From assembly GCA_903813345.2 (NCBI GenBank), contig CAIIXF020000001.1, forward strand, positions 3,718,001-3,782,000: DNA of 64,000 nucleotides. Reading direction: 5' to 3'. Position 1 is the first letter of the stretch, and each line of letters begins with the position of its first letter. Of the stretch, positions 43,201-54,935 are shown one piece after another. The position numbers were made by a program, and so were the translations under genes. The DNA is from Owenia fusiformis. Its lineage: Eukaryota > Annelida > Polychaeta > Sabellida > Oweniidae. The notes under the pieces are model-generated. The model worked only from the letters and a program-made list of their open reading frames with translations. It did not search any database and was not told the DNA's origin.

Positions 43201-46200
43201 TTTTGTAATAAAATATAATGTTTGGTAAATCAAGTACCTGCTGTCAGATTTGATTAGATTTTACGTGCTGATGCCTTTTGGACAAAGGGCTAAGAAGGAT
43301 TTTTCAAGGTGGCTTTTAAATAGGGGTGAGACGACAACCCGATGAGTCGAGGACTCGCGGGTTTGGGGCTTCGAGTCGAGTCGAATCGAGTCGAAGTTGA
43401 TGAATCGAATCATTTTCGAGTTGAGAAAAAAATTCGAAAAAATAAAAAATTCAGAAAAATACTGTCAATATGCATGTTTTTACTCGATATTGCGTTGAAT
43501 ATATAAGTTTCAATGACTTGGATATGCTTGTATTAAATTATTATATTATATGTACACATAAATGAAAGAATATATGTAATAAAATCAGAATAAACTTACG
43601 ACAAATTGTGTTTGTTTATATTTCCGGCTTTCCACCATTGACGCATTAAAAATACGAACGGTCAAAAGCGATGTTGTTCGCACTTCGCGCGACTCGAAAC
43701 GGATTCGAAACTCGAATCGTCATTTTCTGACTCGAATCGGATTCGACTCGAATCGGATTTTTTCGACTCGTCTCACCCCTACTTTTAAATAAGTAATGGT
43801 CACATTTTTTAGAATGAATATAATTTCTGATTATTCTAAGTATTGATTTTGGTCCAAAACTGATGCCTTATGGGCATAGGAGCTCTCCCCTAGAACGTAT
43901 TTGTAATATTGTCAAATCACTTCATGGATGTAGATTTTGCCAAAAGGAGACAATACTTTTGTCTGGATATTTCTATCATAATGTTCAAAATGACTAGTGA
44001 TTTGAATAAAATGTTTCATCAGGTGGGATTTGCTACTCACTGGTGTTACTACAAGTATTTTTATTCTAGTTAATGTTTCTTCTTTGTGTAGAACCCCAAA
44101 GGCCAAGGATGCGTTCCAACACAATATTTGGTAGGTCCTCCACACCCCCACTGAGGAGACGCAGAACACAGCAGATAGCTCACCAGTCTCCCGCTCTCAG
44201 GAGCCCTTTCAAAAGAAGGTATTTCTTTTACTCTTTTTCCAGAAATGTCACAAGAGATAACCTATACCATTGACTATGGAACATTGTGAAGGATTTATCT
44301 AAGGATAAATGCTGTTTTGGTGGGAATTTTTATAAAATCACTGGAACTCTAGACAGCCACAAGTTACCTTTTGTATGGATGTATGTATCATTTATTTGCA
44401 TCTAAAATAAGACAGTTACAACAGTTTGCTTCACTTATCAAAGGGATATATAATAATATAATTAGGGAACAAGATCAAGATCCAAACATTGACCACCTAT
44501 TATATGCTATCCAATTAAAACTGCTGGTTGCCAAACTTATGGAGGAGAGTGGATTATTATATATTCAAGGTTAAGTAAATTAATTTAAAAATTGATTTCT
44601 ATATAGGAAGAAGAAACGTACAACATTCCACTCTCATGGCAGTGATTCTACTAGCAGTTCAAGCTCCAGTTCTAGCCCAGGAAATTCCAGTGATGATGAG
44701 AGGCGATTTGAGAAGAGAAAATCCAAGAGTATGGCAAAATCTAGACAGAGGTGAGCATGGTTAAATATTCAGACTTTGCCTGTTTTATCTGAGAGCCTGG
44801 TTATAAAGTTTTACCCATTTAAAGAAATATTTTGAACATTTATTTTGATTGAAATTTGAAACTGTGTAATGGAATATTTGTAGGTGCTTGCCTATGAACT
44901 TTGACAAAGATGACCTGACGCAGACAACACTAAGAGACAGAGCAAAGATTGGGGCCAGTATGGCGGACATTGACCCAATGAACGTAGATAGATCAGTAAG
45001 TAAAACATTGGTTATGGGTTAATATCACATGTTATTGTCCAAACAAAAAAGTTCAGTAGGTATAGTAAAGCCCTCCATTCATCCCTCAGTCTTCCCATCT
45101 GTATATATCACAAGATGCCCAGAAAATAAAATTCAAATACTCAAGACAAATTTTTCATCATATATATGATGGAGTGATGTTTGTTGATTAAAAGTTTTAC
45201 CCTTTTATTCCCTATCATGGGGGATGAAAATATTTTCTAACATTAAGTGATTTTTAGGCTTTTATGCATAACTATCTGAGCCACAGAAAAGTGTATTTGA
45301 TATATAAAACATTTAGTGTATTCATTGGTCATTTGATGTAATATACTTCATATTAAAATTTCTTTTTCCAGGTTGATTTTGCTTCAGTTGGTGGATTAGG
45401 GAAGCACATCAGATCATTGAAGGAGATGATAGTCTTCCCCCTGCTTTACCCTGAGGTGTTTGAGAGATTCAAGATTGCCCCTCCCAGAGGAGTTCTCTTT
45501 TATGGCCCTCCAGGTGAGAAATAATAAGACTTATAAATTATACAATAATGAGACCTTATTAATCATACAATAATCAGATCCCCTTCTACAATTATGCCAT
45601 AAAATTGAACTAACTGATGGAATTTTGATTTAGGTACTGGTAAAACTTTGGTGGCCCGAGCATTGGCCAATGAATGTAGCACTGGAAATCGTAAAGTTGC
45701 ATTCTTCATGCGTAAGGGAGCTGATTGCCTCAGTAAATGGGTCGGAGAATCTGAACGCCAGCTGAGACTGCTTTTTGACCAGGTATTTTTTCTTGAAGCT
45801 GTTTTTATCAAATCTTTTGTTCTACAGAAACATTTATCAAGAGATGTTTTTGTTATTCAAACAAACATCAAATTATTTGATTATGAAACCAACTTTTATT
45901 CAATTATCAACCATCAAATATTTTGGCCTGATTCCTGAGCTAGGATAATATTTTTGATAATATTAAATTTTAATTAATTTTGGTACATCTCTTACCTAAC
46001 TACATGTATTCTTCAATTTATAGTAATTAGAATATAATTAAAATACAGAATGTTTACATCAAAATTAATTTTTGGTTTAGATTAAAAATTGATTTATTTA
46101 CTTTTGGCAACTCATTTAATGGCACACCCTGTTCTTCAGTCCCACAGAATCTATCATAGAATAAAGTTTATTCAATTTTATTCAATAAACCCAAAATTCA

Positions 46201-49200
46201 ATTCCTCTGCTCGAAACATTGAAAACAAGTAATTCTGGCAAATTCTTCTTTGTAGGCCTATCAAGTTCGTCCATCCATAATCTTCTTTGATGAGATAGAT
46301 GGCCTTGCCCCTGTGAGATCCAGCAGACAGGACCAGATACACAGCTCAATCGTGTCCACTCTCCTTGCCCTCATGGATGGCCTGGACAGTCGTGGAGAAA
46401 TAGTTGTCATAGGAGCAACCAATAGAATTGATTCCATAGATCCTGCTCTCAGAAGGCCAGGAAGATTTGATCGAGAATTCTTATTCCCTTTGCCATCTTT
46501 AGAGGTAAGTTTGTTTTGAACTGGAAATACATGTATCTTAAAGGACACACTCAGTGTATGCTCTTGGTAAATCTTAATAGAGTTAATGTGATTTTAAGTG
46601 TTATTCTATTTTATTGTATGTATTCTTATAAACTGTTGAATTCTCTTAATTTTCAAGGCAAGAAAGCAGATCCTACAGATTCATACCAAAGAATGGAACC
46701 CAAAACTGTCTGATTGCTTTTTGAGTGAAGTTGCTGAGAGGACAGTAGGTAAGTAAATATGTCTTGCATTCTTGTTGTTACGCCTTGACAGTGCCTCAAT
46801 CTAGTTAATGATATTTCACTAAGCATACTTTTTGATTTAGTAGTTTCACTTATATCCTTCATATGTTTCTCATTACAGGTTATTGTGGAGCAGACATTAA
46901 ATCCTTATGCACAGAATCAGCCTTGCATGCTCTCAGGAGACGCTACCCTCAGATATATACCTCAAATGAGAAGCTCCAACTAGATGTTACCTCCATAGAT
47001 CTAACTGCCAAAGACTTCCATACATCTATGCTAAACATTGTACCCACAGCCCAGCGCTCTGTTACCTCTCCTGCCAGGGCCCTGTCCGTTACCATTGAAC
47101 CATTGCTCAGGGTTACATTTAATAAGACAATGGAGTCTCTCAGAAGGATGTTTCCACCAGCTCTTGCTAAACTTGCCAGTTTAGACACACCGGGTATGTA
47201 GCTTAGATGCAATCTCTATAAACTAGAAGTTAAATGTGAAAACAGCTTCTTAAGTGAAAGATTTGTACATGAAATTAAGACATTGATGATAACATCTGCT
47301 TCTCACATACATGACTACTCATCTTTTATAGCACCTAGTGGTTCAAAGGATGGAGAAGGGGATGCTGCTAATAACAGCAGTTCGGGCAGTGAAGATGATG
47401 AAGATGCGCCATCTATCTATGACGCATCCACCCAGGGAAAAGGACGTAAAAGACGCATTACTAATGAACTCACAGCTGGTCCATTTTTGGATTTCACAAA
47501 GTAAGTATTTAAAGTATATTGTATGTAACAAAATCATATACAAGTTATTGTATTGATCAATTCTATTATATTTTGAGATCTATGTAAGACGCAATAAATA
47601 GTTTAACTCCCAATTTGCAATGAGTGGTTATCTGCTTCCAGAGCTGCGTACAGCACTCCTACAACATACAGACCTCGGCTCTTGTGTACTGGCCTTCCAG
47701 GTCAAGGTCAGAGCAGCCATCTTGCCCCTGCCATCTTACATCAGTTTGAGAGACTTCCTGTCCATATCTTAGATCTGCCCTCTCTATATGCCAACAGTGC
47801 AAAGACACCAGAGGAGGCTTGTGCTCACGTATGTACTGTATTTATTATTTATTCAGTAGGAAGCTTGTGCTCACGTATGTACTGTATTTATTATTAATTT
47901 GGTAGGAGGCTTGTGCTCACATATGTACTGTATTTTTTTTTCTCATATGACTAACCAAGATACAGCCATCTTTACCCCATGCAAGATATTGCCATCTTTC
48001 ATCTTAAAAAGTCACACGTGTAAGATGAGATTTACTTGTGACATCACCGGTCTATAAACATCAACAACATAGCAACAAATACACCGTTGCTACTAGTATC
48101 CATGCTCATTCTACAAAACTAAGCTGTGACGTCATAACGATGGAGCTTTGTTGCCTCGTGTATCCATGTATTTTCTACAATATTGTTATGACGTCATAAC
48201 AATTGAAAGATGAAGTTCCATTAATCTGAAGCTATTTTGCACCCAGTTTTGTCATGAAGACGTGAAAATAAAGCATAATACAGAGTCATATGAGAAAAAC
48301 TTTCTTGTACTCGTACCTGTGCAATATCGTCCATTCTTGACTCGCTTTGATAATGTTTCTTTATCTCGTCTGCGACTCGATAAAGAAGAATTATCAAAGC
48401 TCATCAAGAATGGACGATCTTGCACAAGTACTCATATAAGAACCTCTATTTATTAATTTGGTAGGTTATGTATTGCCATTGCCATTAGGAAAGGATGTTT
48501 CAGAACAAAAATGTTGGCACATTTTGAGCCAAAATGTGAATTGTGTATGAATAGAATAGTATAGATGTTCAGTTTATAAGCAGACTTACCAAATAGCTAA
48601 AATATTAGTTGTTGGTTTTCAGATTTTTCAAGAAGCAAAGAGGACATCGCCAAGCATTATCTACCTACCTCATGTCAACCAGTGGTGGGATATAATACCA
48701 GAGACACTAAAGGCCACATTCTTGGCTCTCCTGCAGGACCTCAACCCTTCCTGCCCCATTCTACTACTGGCCACCAGCGAGGAACTCTTCCAACATCTAC
48801 CTCATCAAGTAAGATCATTTTTCAGGTTGTAAATTATCAGTAGCAAAAATTGCTTCAATAACCACAACTGGTTTAATGTGGCGTAAATAAAACTATAACT
48901 TGTACTTGAATATTACATACTCTTTGGGATATATGCTACGTCATGGGTGTAGATTTTGCAAAAACAATACTACTGCATAGTTATATCTATCACCAATTCA
49001 TGAGTTAATATGTTTTGTTTGCGGTTGGTTGGGATTGCAACCTTGAGCAGTTGCTGTTTCTCTAGAATAAAAATGACCACTTAAATATGTCGAGAAATTA
49101 TGAAAGTAAAAATTAAAAGTATCTGTTTATTCATACCAAAATGTTTTAAAAAATGTGCACTCTTGTGAAGTGAGACTCGTGTCACATAAGATTTATTATT

Positions 49201-52200
49201 TACTCATGCTTCAGATTCAACTGCTGTTCAGTGTTAACTCAGGGGAGGTCATTCACATGTACAATCCCAATGCTGATGAGAGAAGAGCATTCTTCCAGGA
49301 CCTATTGCTCAATCAGGCTTGCAAAACACCAAAACGAAAACTAAGAAAAAGTAAGTATTATCACAAATTAAGTTTGAAACACTACCGTACACATACATGG
49401 TCTTTCATGTCTCACTATTTTAATTATCAGGAATTTTTTTATAATCACAAATTGAAATTTGTGCAAATAAGTATGATAATATAGAACTGATTTGCACCTC
49501 TTGCCCAGGTTACCAAAATATTGAAATGTTTCTTCCAGCTAGTAGCCTAGAGGTCCTTCCCTTAGCTCCACCCCCTGAACCAAGGAAACTTTCCGAAAGA
49601 GAAATGAAACGCCTCCATAACCAAGAAGAGGCTACACTCCGTGAATTACGGCTCTTTATTCGTGACGTCATTAACAAGTTGGCCCGAGACAGAAGGTTTA
49701 ATATCTTTGCAAAACCTGTGGATCCAGAAGAAGTATGTTTTAGCACTTTCCATGAATTAAAGCTACACTGGTGTTATATTTATTGTTGCCTCTTCTTTTG
49801 CTAGTATTTTGGGGAGGCTGGGTACATTTTTGATTTTCTGACCTATAACCTTGTGTGTTAAGTCTTGTTCAAGCATTTTCAGCTCTACCGTTTTGCTCTT
49901 TAAAGTGCAATATTTATCATGGTGTGCTCTGTAATATATGTAAGGTTTCATTATGATATGAAACCACTCAAAACAACACAGACACCGTTTATTTGCTGAT
50001 TGATTCTCTAACTTTCCAGGTAGATGACTATTATGATGTGATCAAAACACCAATGGATTTATCCACGATGATGTCAAAGATTGACTTACACAAGTACCAA
50101 ACTGTCAAAGATTTCCTAGATGATATAGATCTGATCCGCAGCAATGCTTTAGAATACAACCCAGATAGACATCCTGAAGGTAAGTGAAATATGTAGTATT
50201 TAGTAATATTTTAGAGTACAACCTGGACAGACACAACTTACACAAGTGGGTGAAATATCCAGCATGCCCATTGCCCTAATTTAGCTATGGAAAATTTAAG
50301 GGAAGAACCATGTCTCTAAAAGTAAAGCATTTTAATTGAGAATTGGTTCCATTTCTTCCTATGAAAACCTAAAGCTGAATAGCTATTGTGGGGAGTTGCT
50401 GTTGTTCTAATTTCTGACTCTGACACAGTTGATTTTAAATTCAAATAGGCAAAACAAGCATTTGTTTGATTCTACAGTACTTGAGATTTATGTAAAAAGT
50501 GAAACAAACTAAACGACAGCAAAATGTTACCATATTTGATCTGTTTATTGCAGATAAGGCTGTGCGCCACAGGGCATGTGCACTCAGGGACCTTGCACAC
50601 TCCATAGTTGATGCAGATCTAGACAGGGACTTTGAACGACAATGTGAGGAGATCGCTGAATCAAGGGAAAAACGAGGTGTGCAGCCACTGTTTTTTCGTT
50701 TTTGTCATTATTACACATGTATTTACACATCACCTAAACGAATCATTTATTAGCTAACAAACAGAAATCTAAATCGTCAAGTTACAGATAATTATATTCA
50801 TAAAAAATTTGTCATGTATTAAATTCAGGTACATTTGTGAATTGATAAATTCAAAGTAATTGCTATTTTTTTTATAATGCATCCATTTAGGAATTGCCCC
50901 GAACCTAGTTAACTACATTGACTTAGTCTTCTCTTTACCCATAAATATATTTCTCTATTGTTTTCATGTAATACAACTTTCGAATGTACCAAAGGAATAA
51001 GATTTAATAAACCATGAAAACATTTCAGGTCCTTCTCTTCCTGAGACTGCCCCTGCTTTCTACCATGTAAAACCAATACAGAACCCCCAGGCCTCACAAG
51101 CCCCTAAACCACCCCCAACTATACCCCAGCCAGACAGATTCTCTCGTCGAACCCGGGGGTTGAACGCTATTCAGGAAGCCCAGGAAACCACTCCATCTAC
51201 CTCAACAGGTGGCGCTACTACTTCACATCAACGCTCACACCCAGCATCTGCCCCTGTAATACGATCTCGCATACATACCCCCGGTAAAACCCCACTGACT
51301 ATTCCAAAACCTAAAAAGCAAAAGAAATGCATATGGGCATCATCGAGTAGAAGAAATAAAAGGAGAACTCACTGGGCTAGTCGTTTTTGGGCAAAAAGAC
51401 GTGCAGAAATGGCTGAGAATGAACCAGAAGTAGACCAGGGTATAGAAATTGATGATGGCATGGATATTGATGAACAGGATGAAACCAAAGATTTGAACAC
51501 AACTGAAGAAATAGTCATTCTTGACAATGATCTCAATGAAACCATAAAGACTGCAGGTACATCTGAAACCACTGCTGATGTATTAAAACCATTACAAATA
51601 GACACCTCAAATAAAGCAACTGACATTAAAGAATCAGCATTAAATTCGCCAAGTACTCGATCTAAGGGACTATCCCCAGTAGCTCTTTCCCCAAATACAC
51701 GTTCCAGAGCTAAGTCCCCGATTGCTCAATCTCAAGGTTGTAAATCACCAGGAGGCCATTCTCCAATAACAAAGTCTCCCCGATCTCTGCGAGCCAAGTC
51801 ACCAATTGGGTCACAGAGAGTACAGACAATTATAGAGAGTGATCTATTAATAAAAGACTCTGAAGATTCCAATGATACCAAAGCAAGCTCAGGGACCACA
51901 ATTTCCAGGGATGACAGCGGTATTTGTAGTGCACAAGAGAGTAATGGAGAAGTCCTAGAAAAACCAAATGAACCACAGGTAGGTTGATGCATGCTTGACA
52001 TTTTTGCATATTCCCATGAACTGCTTCACTCCAGTAATTATAATAGCTGGCAACGAGTCATCTTTTCTAGATGTTGTGTTTCAGAATCAAAAGTATATTA
52101 AATAGAGATTTTCATTATAAAGACCATGGTCCTTTGATTGGATATTGTTTAGGTTTAATTCACAAAAAGTGATTTTGACTGAAGGTTATCAATCATCCTA

Positions 52201-53198
52201 TATTCCAGGAAGAAGTCAAGCAAAAGGAAGCTGAGGTGGACGTTGTCATGGCAACACCACAGACACATGAGACACCCAAGAAAAATAATGAAGTGACTGA
52301 AGTTTCATCTGAATCTAAAGGTAGTGTCTAAAGAACATGATTTGGGGAAAACTCCAAAATTTCTACTCACCAAAATATAATCTCTAACTTCTAACTTTTT
52401 CTTGCCACTTGATCAATTACCAAAAAACAATGTGTCGTGGATACACATACTTAATATGCAGAAGTAGCTTTAGTGCTTGTCTGTAACAGTAGATGTCAAA
52501 TGTTATTTGCAATATTATACAACAAATTGTACAGCCTTAAAATCAAGACCAACATTGAAACAAAGCAAAATACTGATTAGTTGAACAAAGGCCTGTAGAC
52601 ATTTGGGATTAACAGTTATATGTATACTCTTTATATTTCGAAACTTAGAAAAGCCAATTGTTAAAACTGAAATTGAATGTGATTATTGCTCTTTCTCAGA
52701 GTCCACACCAGCAATGAGGATGACACGAGGACGCCTGCACCAAAAGGAAGTTGAGAAGGCACATGAGCGGTTATACCTTCCTGCTCAACCTTTTGTCATT
52801 GATCGAGACAGACTGAGGTACATACTAGAGCAGACTGTACATATCACCAAGGACTTCATCATTGAAGACCTAGAGAGGGTTCACAGTAAATATAGCCAGT
52901 GTATATATCAACATAGGAAGGCTCATGATAGGACCCAGCTGTTAGTGGTAAGTAAATTGTAAACGTCGATGTTAAGGTCGTTTTGCACTTCCAGAAAATT
53001 GAAAAAAAAATTGGAGGAAATGTCAGTAACCAACACCAGAGTATAACAGCTAAATGTTGAATTCTCAAATGCTAAACTGACTTATCTGAATAAATATCTC
53101 TGTAATTTCATTTATTTATTATATGCAACACTAGATATGTCATTCTTGATTTTCTCTTCCAGGATCTGGAAGAAGCAATGAATATGTTTGCAAAATGA
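40258..53198 (+). CDS. ATAD2: ATAD2/ATAD2B: AAA+ ATPase with bromodomain (complete)
   Basis: 25 coding exons, 1539 aa: 40258-40368, 40762-40910, 41253-41311, 41623-41870, 42389-42509, 42769-42870, 44092-44218, 44607-44750, 44884-44995, 45372-45513, 45634-45782, 46256-46504, 46658-46748, 46879-47193, 47332-47500, 47642-47828, 48623-48808, 49215-49350, 49539-49732, 50020-50179, 50554-50676, 51029-51978, 52209-52320, 52700-52947, 53163-53198. It is a nuclear chromatin factor: an AAA ATPase with an acetyl-histone-reading bromodomain (ATAD2/Yta7/Abo1 family). Residues 1-390 are an acidic/basic, Ser-rich tail. AAA1 has Walker A GPPGTGKT 436-443, Walker B IIFFDEID 496-503 and [13 protein letters not shown]2 is degenerate ([16 protein letters not shown]). 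The bromodomain (about 940-1060) keeps [17 protein letters not shown] and the binding Asn in EYNPD (Asn1044). A long Ser-Pro-rich segment lies in exon 22. The exon 21 donor GTGTGC is weak. Confidence 0.95.
42163..42228. repeat. 33-bp tandem duplication in ATAD2 intron 4
   Basis: Two exact copies of a 33-base unit starting AACACCTATAAATCACC and ending GTTCATAC. Recent local duplication; not in coding sequence. Confidence 0.85.
43321..43781. mobile_element. hAT-like MITE with perfect 8-bp target duplication in ATAD2 intron 6
   Basis: The ends are TAGGGGTGAGACGA (43321) and its exact reverse complement ending at 43781. Both sides are flanked by cttttaaa (43313-43320 and 43782-43789), an exact 8-bp target duplication as made by hAT transposases. 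The subterminal regions are packed with GACTCGAATCGGATTCGA-type repeats. No ORF. Confidence 0.92.
47642..47926 (+). repeat. 46-bp triplication spanning the exon 16 / intron 16 junction of ATAD2
   Basis: The block GAGGCTTGTGCTCACGTATG followed by TACTGTATTTATTATT starts at 47814 (inside exon 16) and repeats at 47860 and 47906. Each copy carries the last 15 coding bases of exon 16 and the following donor. Copy 2 keeps an acceptor-like ATTCAGTAG and the donor GTATGT; copy 3 has the donor changed to ATATGT. The feature range includes exon 16. Confidence 0.85.
48307..48431. repeat. 125-bp hairpin MITE in ATAD2 intron 16
   Basis: The arms 48307-48367 and about 48373-48431 are inverted copies. Landmarks are ATCGTCCATTCTTGA answered by TCAAGAATGGACGAT, and CTTTGATAAT answered by ATTATCAAAG. 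The pair folds into one long hairpin with a loop of a few bases. Confidence 0.75.
52649..52699 (+). other. Possible alternative 5' extension of ATAD2 exon 24 (51 nt, in frame)
   Basis: An upstream acceptor (TTTCGAAACTTAG, ending at 52648) would add 51 in-frame bases encoding [17 protein letters not shown] before the default exon start at 52700 (acceptor CTCTTTCTCAG). Phase is preserved either way and no stop intervenes. The extra peptide contains VKTE, matching the SUMO consensus (hydrophobic-K-x-E). The default acceptor has the better pyrimidine tract. Confidence 0.4.
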
Positions 53199-54935
53199 GA
53201 CAACAACATCCAGGGATATCCTGATGGCATTTAAAGTTATTCTATGCAGGGATATTCATATAATATATTGCCTCAGAGAATCCTAAAATGCATTTACATG
53301 TAATCAACCATGACAATTGTAAATACTCAATGTTATCTTGTGATTCCTGTTTTTGTAAACCTGGTGTTATGAAATTTTAAACCATGATATGTGTGAAATG
53401 TGATCACTTTTCTAATATGTTCAGGGATTTTAACCAGTTACTGAGCATTACTGTACTTTTAATACAATTTTATAAGCTGCTTATTTTAAGCAGGAATTTG
53501 TTTTACAAATTACTGAATTTTAAAACAATTAATTACGATAATTATCTAATCTCGGAACAATCTTCAGGGAGATATAGAGAATGCCTTTGTTAGGCCTAAT
53601 CCATCTGGGCAATAACTCAAATACCTCTGGTCTGATTTTGTTAATATTTTATAGTGTATGGCCGATGTGATTTCATGTTCTGTTCCAAAGCTGATTTTGA
53701 AATTGGCTCCTTGTTTCAACATTTTAGTGCCAATTTTACAATATTTCATTATATTTCATCCTGCTCATTAACTTATATAATTATAATTTGAAATGATTTA
53801 TGGTGTTGATTTAGTCCGAAATCAAGTTTTTCCAAAAAGTGTCAGGTGGCCGGCCATCTTGGAAAATGTTGTTGATAAGATGTTAAATGGGATTTGCTAC
53901 ACCTTGGCATTGCTGTCATACAGTTTTTTTGATGTTTTATTTCTAGTGTGCAGTACCGTATTATGGATGCTGTGTGCTAAGATTAATTCTTGTTTGATGT
54001 TTTTGTAATCAAATTGTTTAGACATCAGGGATTTGATACAAATAGTCACGTCCATAGTCCCATCATGGGGATACACTCAACAGTATTGCATTTAAGAGTG
54101 TATAAAGAAAATGTGAGTCCTGATTCTGAACATGTATATTGTCGCTTGCAATGTCTTGTCTGTACACGTCAAAAGCAAATATACATGATATATCAGTCTG
54201 CATGCTTAATTCTTGTAGTTTCCATACATGCCTAGAAAAATACATTTTGTGAATCATTTAAAATGCAACAGGTATTAAACTAATGAAACATGTATTCCAT
54301 TACTCACTGCCATGTTCTCCACTCACTGAGCAAGTCTATGAGAAATTTTATTTAAGGTTTTGAGTAGAATTCACATATTTTCATGAGTTCCCATCTCTAT
54401 GTTGTCAAGTTTTCATGTATCAAATGTTCTAAATGTTTTGAAGTGAAGTGATATTTTGTATGTAAATAACTCAAATAAGTTCTTGCTCAATAAGACTTCA
54501 ATTTTAAAAAACAATAAAATCTTTTATCTATTATTTACTTTTTTGAGTGATTTTTTTATACTTCTATATGTGCAAATGACACATTGTTTTTGGTAAATCA
54601 TTGGCAAGTTTGAGAAATAATGACGTGCATTTTGTCTGATATTTACAATTTTCTTATTCGTAATAAACTATGTACATTTGATGAGTTGGAATCTCATTTT
54701 AAAGTGATTAAAACATGTGCATAAATTATCATTATGTTAAACTGTTAAAGGGGGAACTCAATACAGAAGAATGTAAACCGGTTTAAAATAAACATGTAAT
54801 TCTTACTATGTATATATTTGTGTGAATATTGTAATGTAAATATTGGTGATGTACAGTTTATATGTTATATTTATCATACTTGGATGTATTGAATCAACAA
54901 TTTGAGAATTCAAAATAAAGGTTATATATTGGTAT
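53199..54935 (+). other. ATAD2 3' UTR
   Basis: Follows the TGA at 53196-53198. Poly(A) signals AATAAA are at 54514-54519 and 54914-54919; the latter is followed by a TG-rich tract. Short ORFs here carry no homology signal. Confidence 0.5.
54914..54919 (+). terminator. Candidate distal poly(A) signal of ATAD2
   Basis: AATAAA within CAAAATAAAGG, followed by GGTATTTATGTGAG. A proximal candidate is at 54514-54519. Confidence 0.45.

Noticed and set aside
51369-52001. Minus-strand ORFs under ATAD2 exon 22
   Set aside because: Shadows of the long Ser-Pro-rich coding exon on the plus strand.
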